Source of the DNA: Porphyromonadaceae bacterium UBA7087
GTDB taxonomy: Bacteria; Bacteroidota; Bacteroidia; Bacteroidales; Muribaculaceae
Length of the DNA stretch: 8,355 bases
NCBI GenBank assembly: GCA_002493515.1
Contig: DKYZ01000018.1
Span: forward strand, 1 to 8,355
Direction: 5' to 3'
Shown here: in pieces, positions 5,738 to 8,355 of the stretch
How the letters are laid out: each line of letters starts with the position of its first letter
How positions within the stretch are numbered: position 1 is the stretch's first letter
Notes under the pieces: generated by a model
Seen by the model: only the letters and a program-made list of their open reading frames with translations
What the model was told of the DNA's origin: nothing
Databases searched by the model: none
Translations under genes and position numbers: made by a program

Positions 5738-7750
5738 CTAAATCGTCCACTTCACCGTCAGCTGCCACGAGCGGCCCGGCATCGGGTAGTTGGCCACCAC
5801 CTCATACTGCTTGTCAAACATATTGATTAGGTCGGCACGCACCTCCAGACGCGACTTTCCGAGACTGAACGTCCGGTAGAGGGTCACACCGCACTCCATG
5901 TAGCCGTCGATGCGCGTCTGTGGAAGATTGTTGTTGGTGGTGTAGCGCGCGCTGACGCCGGTGGTGTGGAACACCGCGTTTACCCATGGATTCTCCCACG
6001 TCAGCGAGCCGCCACCCGAATTGAGAGGTATGTAGGCCACCTGCTTCATCCATTCCGTCGAGGTCCTGTCCGTTCGCGGCTGCGCACGCTGATAGCTGTA
6101 GTTGGCAGCCAGGATGATGCCCTGCCCCTTCGCCGGAACAAACCGCGTGTTGACAGTGGCATCAAGGCCGAACACCCTCACCTTTCCGAGGTTGACCATC
6201 GTCCATATGAACATATTGTAGGGCACCGCCACAATCATATCCTTCACATGATTGACATAGCCGTCGAGGGTAAACGTCGCTTCCGGCAGCCAGGAGAGCT
6301 GTGGCAAGCCATATGTAAGTCCGAGATTGAGTTGGTCGGTTCTCTCCGGCAGGATGTCCACGCTTCCGTAATGGTCGAAATACGCTTCGTTGAAAGTCGG
6401 CATCCTGAATATATTCTTATATGATAACCGGGTGTAAAATTCCTGTTCCGTGAAGGGCCGCCACGACAGGCTCAGAGAAGGCGACAGCTTGCGTGCGTCC
6501 TTGGCCGCCTCACCGCTCCTCGCACCATTATAATATAAGGAGAGCAGACCGCGCGCCATAACCGTCAGACCGCCGAACTTCCCCTTGGCCGTCGCGCTCT
6601 GCAGGATACTGTTGCGGAAGGGACGGTTGTCCTTCGGGAGATTGCTGTTGAGATTATTGTGGAAATAATCGGCGGCATAGTCGAGCGTCAGCCAGTCGAG
6701 AGGTTCCCAGAGCACACTTGCGGCGGCATATGCCTCGCGTTGCCAGTAGTTCTGGTTAAGCTCCCCGCCGGGATACTTCCCGTCCTCGTCATGATAGAGC
6801 GACGACGACCAGTTGAATTTCGCCAGGGCCATCAGCGACACCGTCGAGCTAAGCGCCCCCTTGTAGCGCGCCTGGGCAAAAGCGTTCTGCTCGCGCAGCC
6901 GCTCATGGCTTGTGGTGACGTAATAAATCACCGGCCCCGGAAGGCGGCGCGCATTGTCGTAATAATATGCCTTGAAGGCTAACGACTGGCGCGGCGTGAT
7001 CCGCCATACGGCGTTCGCCTCCGTGTGCCAGGAGTTCATGCGCGTGTTCTGACGCTTCTCGCGGGTCACGAGGTCGCCGTTGACGAGCGTGAAGGGATAG
7101 TCGTTGTCGGCATGGATATATTCCCCAAGCAGCTGCGCCGTGACCTTCCCCATCCTCTTCGTGAATTTGGCGAAAGGATTTATGAAACCGAAACTGCCGC
7201 CGCGCAGCTGCACCACGGCCGAGGGGCTCCTGCGTCCGCTGTCGAAGGGAGACTCCGTGGAAATCTCCAACGAGGCGGCGGAGGCCGCGGCACGCGCCGG
7301 AATGAATATGTCGGCGTTGTCGCCCACGGTAAGCTGGAGCGCCCCCACATTGTCGAGGGAATAGCGGGAGACATCGACGCTGCCCCCCTGCACCTCACTG
7401 AGCACAACCCCGTCGTAGCTCACGGCAGTGTGTCCGGCTCCGAAACCGCGCACAGACACCGTCTTCTGTCCCCCGGAACCGCCGTAGTCACGCAGGTTAA
7501 TCCCCGGCAGACGGTGGAGGGCATCGGCCATGTCGGTGACGCCGGTGGTGCGTATCCTCTCGGCCGAGAGCCGATGGGTCGGAGCCGCGCTCTCCAGGGT
7601 CGGGGTGGCGCTTCGTCCGCTCACCTCAAGCTCCATGAGAGTCGTGGCCGGCCCCGTTACGGTGTCGGTCTTCGCAGTCTGGCCCAAGGCGCACAATGGC
7701 GCGGCCATCGCTGCTGCAAATATCAATATCAAGCTGTCATGCCTTCTCAT
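5738..7750 (-). CDS. btuB: TonB-dependent outer-membrane vitamin B12 receptor
   Basis: A 670-residue outer-membrane receptor. The N-terminus is a signal peptide with a likely cleavage after A-L-G (residue 23). Next comes a linker with a possible TonB box around L-M-E-L-E-V-S-G-R (38-46), a plug domain at about 55-165 containing the ALHRLPGINLRDYG and VSVRGFGAGHTAVSYDGV blocks, and a beta-barrel to the C-terminus. The end contains NMFDKQYEVVANYPMPGRSW, the closing block of the BtuB-like receptor group. The last residue is isoleucine rather than the usual aromatic. The protein would import cobalamin using TonB-ExbBD energy, probably complexed with the BtuG-like lipoprotein encoded next. The assignment as a B12 receptor is strong because a cobalamin riboswitch ends 24 bases before the start codon. 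Expression should fall when B12 is plentiful. Confidence 0.93.
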   Translation of the reverse strand: MRRHDSLILIFAAAMAAPLCALGQTAKTDTVTGPATTLMELEVSGRSATPTLESAAPTHRLSAERIRTTGVTDMADALHRLPGINLRDYGGSGGQKTVSVRGFGAGHTAVSYDGVVLSEVQGGSVDVSRYSLDNVGALQLTVGDNADIFIPARAAASAASLEISTESPFDSGRRSPSAVVQLRGGSFGFINPFAKFTKRMGKVTAQLLGEYIHADNDYPFTLVNGDLVTREKRQNTRMNSWHTEANAVWRITPRQSLAFKAYYYDNARRLPGPVIYYVTTSHERLREQNAFAQARYKGALSSTVSLMALAKFNWSSSLYHDEDGKYPGGELNQNYWQREAYAAASVLWEPLDWLTLDYAADYFHNNLNSNLPKDNRPFRNSILQSATAKGKFGGLTVMARGLLSLYYNGARSGEAAKDARKLSPSLSLSWRPFTEQEFYTRLSYKNIFRMPTFNEAYFDHYGSVDILPERTDQLNLGLTYGLPQLSWLPEATFTLDGYVNHVKDMIVAVPYNMFIWTMVNLGKVRVFGLDATVNTRFVPAKGQGIILAANYSYQRAQPRTDRTSTEWMKQVAYIPLNSGGGSLTWENPWVNAVFHTTGVSARYTTNNNLPQTRIDGYMECGVTLYRTFSLGKSRLEVRADLINMFDKQYEVVANYPMPGRSWQLTVKWTI

Positions 7751-7773
7751 CCTCGCAGAAAAACATTTTATGT

Positions 7774-8019
7774 GCGCATAAGGCAGGTCTTCGGACTTAT
7801 TCCTACCTCTCCGGAAGCCTTCCCAAGGAATCAGACGGCCTTTCTTTACTTCTTTTACACAGGCCCTGGTCTGTCTGATATCTCAGTGGCATCGTTTCCG
7901 GGAGGCCATTCCGCGCGTGAAGGCGGAAATGGAAAACACCGCAGCGGGACTGTCCGGGATTCTGACCCGGTTCCCTTTTAATCGCCGTCCCCTTCCGGAG
8001 CGCGGCGAACCGAATGCGC
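7774..8019 (-). ncRNA. Cobalamin (adenosylcobalamin-class) riboswitch
   Basis: Read 5' to 3' on the - strand, conserved blocks of the cobalamin riboswitch appear in the right order. AAAAGGGAA (7979-7971) is followed by the hairpin CCGGG-TCAGAAT-CCCGG (7970-7954) and ACAGTCCCGC. GCCACTG lies at 7890-7884, GGGAAGGC at 7824-7817, and the B12 box AGTCCGAAGACCTGCC just after 7800, ending at about 7782. The closing P1 helix is visible as GCGCAT (8019-8014) pairing with ATGCGC (7779-7774). The aptamer lies directly upstream of btuB and should reduce expression of the whole uptake operon when cobalamin is bound. Only 23 bases separate P1 from the start codon, so control of translation initiation is more likely than a long terminator. 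Exact boundaries depend on the P1 assignment. Confidence 0.95.
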
Positions 8020-8021
8020 CG

Positions 8022-8052
8022 CAAAATTAATACTTTGTTTTCAAACTACAAA
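8022..8052 (-). promoter_or_regulatory. Promoter of the B12 uptake operon
   Basis: On the - strand, a TTTG -33 element (8052-8049), a 19-base spacer and the -7 element TAATTTTG (8029-8022) match the Bacteroidota promoter consensus. Transcription should begin around 8020-8017, which is the 5' strand of the riboswitch P1 helix. Confidence 0.75.
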
Positions 8053-8066
8053 ATAAAAAATGATTT

Positions 8067-8097
8067 TTTGCCGTGTCGGCTTTTTTTTGTAATTTTG
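8067..8097 (+). promoter_or_regulatory. Promoter of rpmE2, back to back with the btuB promoter
   Basis: A TTTG -33 element (8067-8070), a 19-base spacer and the -7 element TAATTTTG (8090-8097) match the Bacteroidota consensus. Its -7 box and spacer length are identical to those of the divergent btuB promoter. The two -33 boxes are 14 bases apart, around a shared A/T tract. Transcription should begin near 8101-8104. Confidence 0.75.
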
Positions 8098-8107
8098 CAT
8101 CGCCAAT

Positions 8108-8130
8108 TCAGCGGGATCGCGACCTGCTGA
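8108..8130 (+). other. Stem-loop in the rpmE2 5' leader
   Basis: TCAGCGGG (8108-8115) can pair with CCTGCTGA (8123-8130), eight pairs including one G-T, around a seven-base loop ATCGCGA. It would lie within a few bases of the predicted 5' end of the mRNA and 37 bases before the start codon. It could be an mRNA-stabilising element or part of an autoregulatory L31 leader; neither is shown. Confidence 0.45.
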
Positions 8131-8167
8131 GCCAATACAATTAATTTAACTGCAGAAAATTAAGCAA

Positions 8168-8355
8168 ATGAAAGCAAAAATTCATCCCGAGAATTATCGT
8201 GAGGTGGTTTTCAAAGACATGTCGAACGACGAGACATTCATCACACGTTCCACAGTTGCCACCCGTGAGACAATTGAGATCGACGGCAAGGAGTATCCCC
8301 TGGTAAAGCTTGAGATCACCAGCTCCTCCCACCCCTTCTTCACCGGCAAGCAGAA
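8168..8355 (+). CDS. rpmE2: 50S ribosomal protein L31 type B (partial, 3' end outside window)
   Basis: The first 62 codons of ribosomal protein L31, a component of the large subunit near the central protuberance. The start MKAKIHPENYREVVFKDMS, the middle segment E-I-D-G-K-E-Y-P-L-V-K-L-E-I and the S-S-S-H-P-F-F-T-G-K end block are typical of type B L31. No zinc-binding cysteines are present in the visible part, which fits the cysteine-free (C-) form. The full protein is usually about 80-90 residues, so roughly the last quarter is missing because the window ends. The start ATG at 8168 follows an A-rich stretch, usual for Bacteroidota initiation sites. It is transcribed divergently from the B12 operon. 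Confidence 0.95.
   Translation, partial: MKAKIHPENYREVVFKDMSNDETFITRSTVATRETIEIDGKEYPLVKLEITSSSHPFFTGKQ

Noticed and set aside
7025..7981. Open + strand frame across the btuB 5' region and riboswitch
   Set aside because: It overlaps the btuB plug region and the structured riboswitch on the opposite strand, and its translation has no family motifs.

Overview
The window looks like a chromosomal segment of a gut Bacteroidales bacterium. A Muribaculaceae-type organism is my best guess, but that is an inference. The evidence is Bacteroidota-style promoters (TTTG, 19-20 bases, TAnnTTTG), no Shine-Dalgarno dependence, a surface lipoprotein of the BtuG type, a cysteine-free type-B L31, and a base composition near 60% GC in most genes. 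I counted single 60-base rows, not the whole window.

Layout. Positions 26-595 (+) hold a flavin reductase/flavoredoxin-family protein. After about 270 bases containing a promoter and a heptamer repeat comes a two-gene + strand operon. It encodes a YtfE/RIC-like hemerythrin protein (865-1587) and a LuxR-type DNA-binding regulator with a degenerate receiver domain (1612-2229). A 96-base convergent gap of repeats and hairpins follows.

The rest of the window, read on the - strand from about 8020 down to 2326, is a vitamin B12 uptake operon. Its order is promoter, cobalamin riboswitch (8019-7774), btuB outer-membrane TonB-dependent receptor, btuG-like surface beta-propeller lipoprotein, btuF-like substrate-binding lipoprotein, and btuC-like inner-membrane permease. 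B12 would be captured at the surface by BtuG and BtuB, moved across the outer membrane with TonB energy, bound by BtuF and passed through BtuC. No ATPase gene (btuD) is present; the operon runs straight into the convergent luxR-type gene. At the right end the start of rpmE2 (ribosomal protein L31 type B) is transcribed divergently from a back-to-back promoter pair.

The least explained signal is a set of short tandem repeats (periods 7, 9 and 12) at four gene boundaries. Three of them begin at or within a few bases of an upstream stop codon. Other points worth a look are the low GC of btuG, the apparent transcription start at the base of the riboswitch P1 helix, and the pairing of a di-iron protein with a regulator unlikely to be phosphorylated in the usual way.
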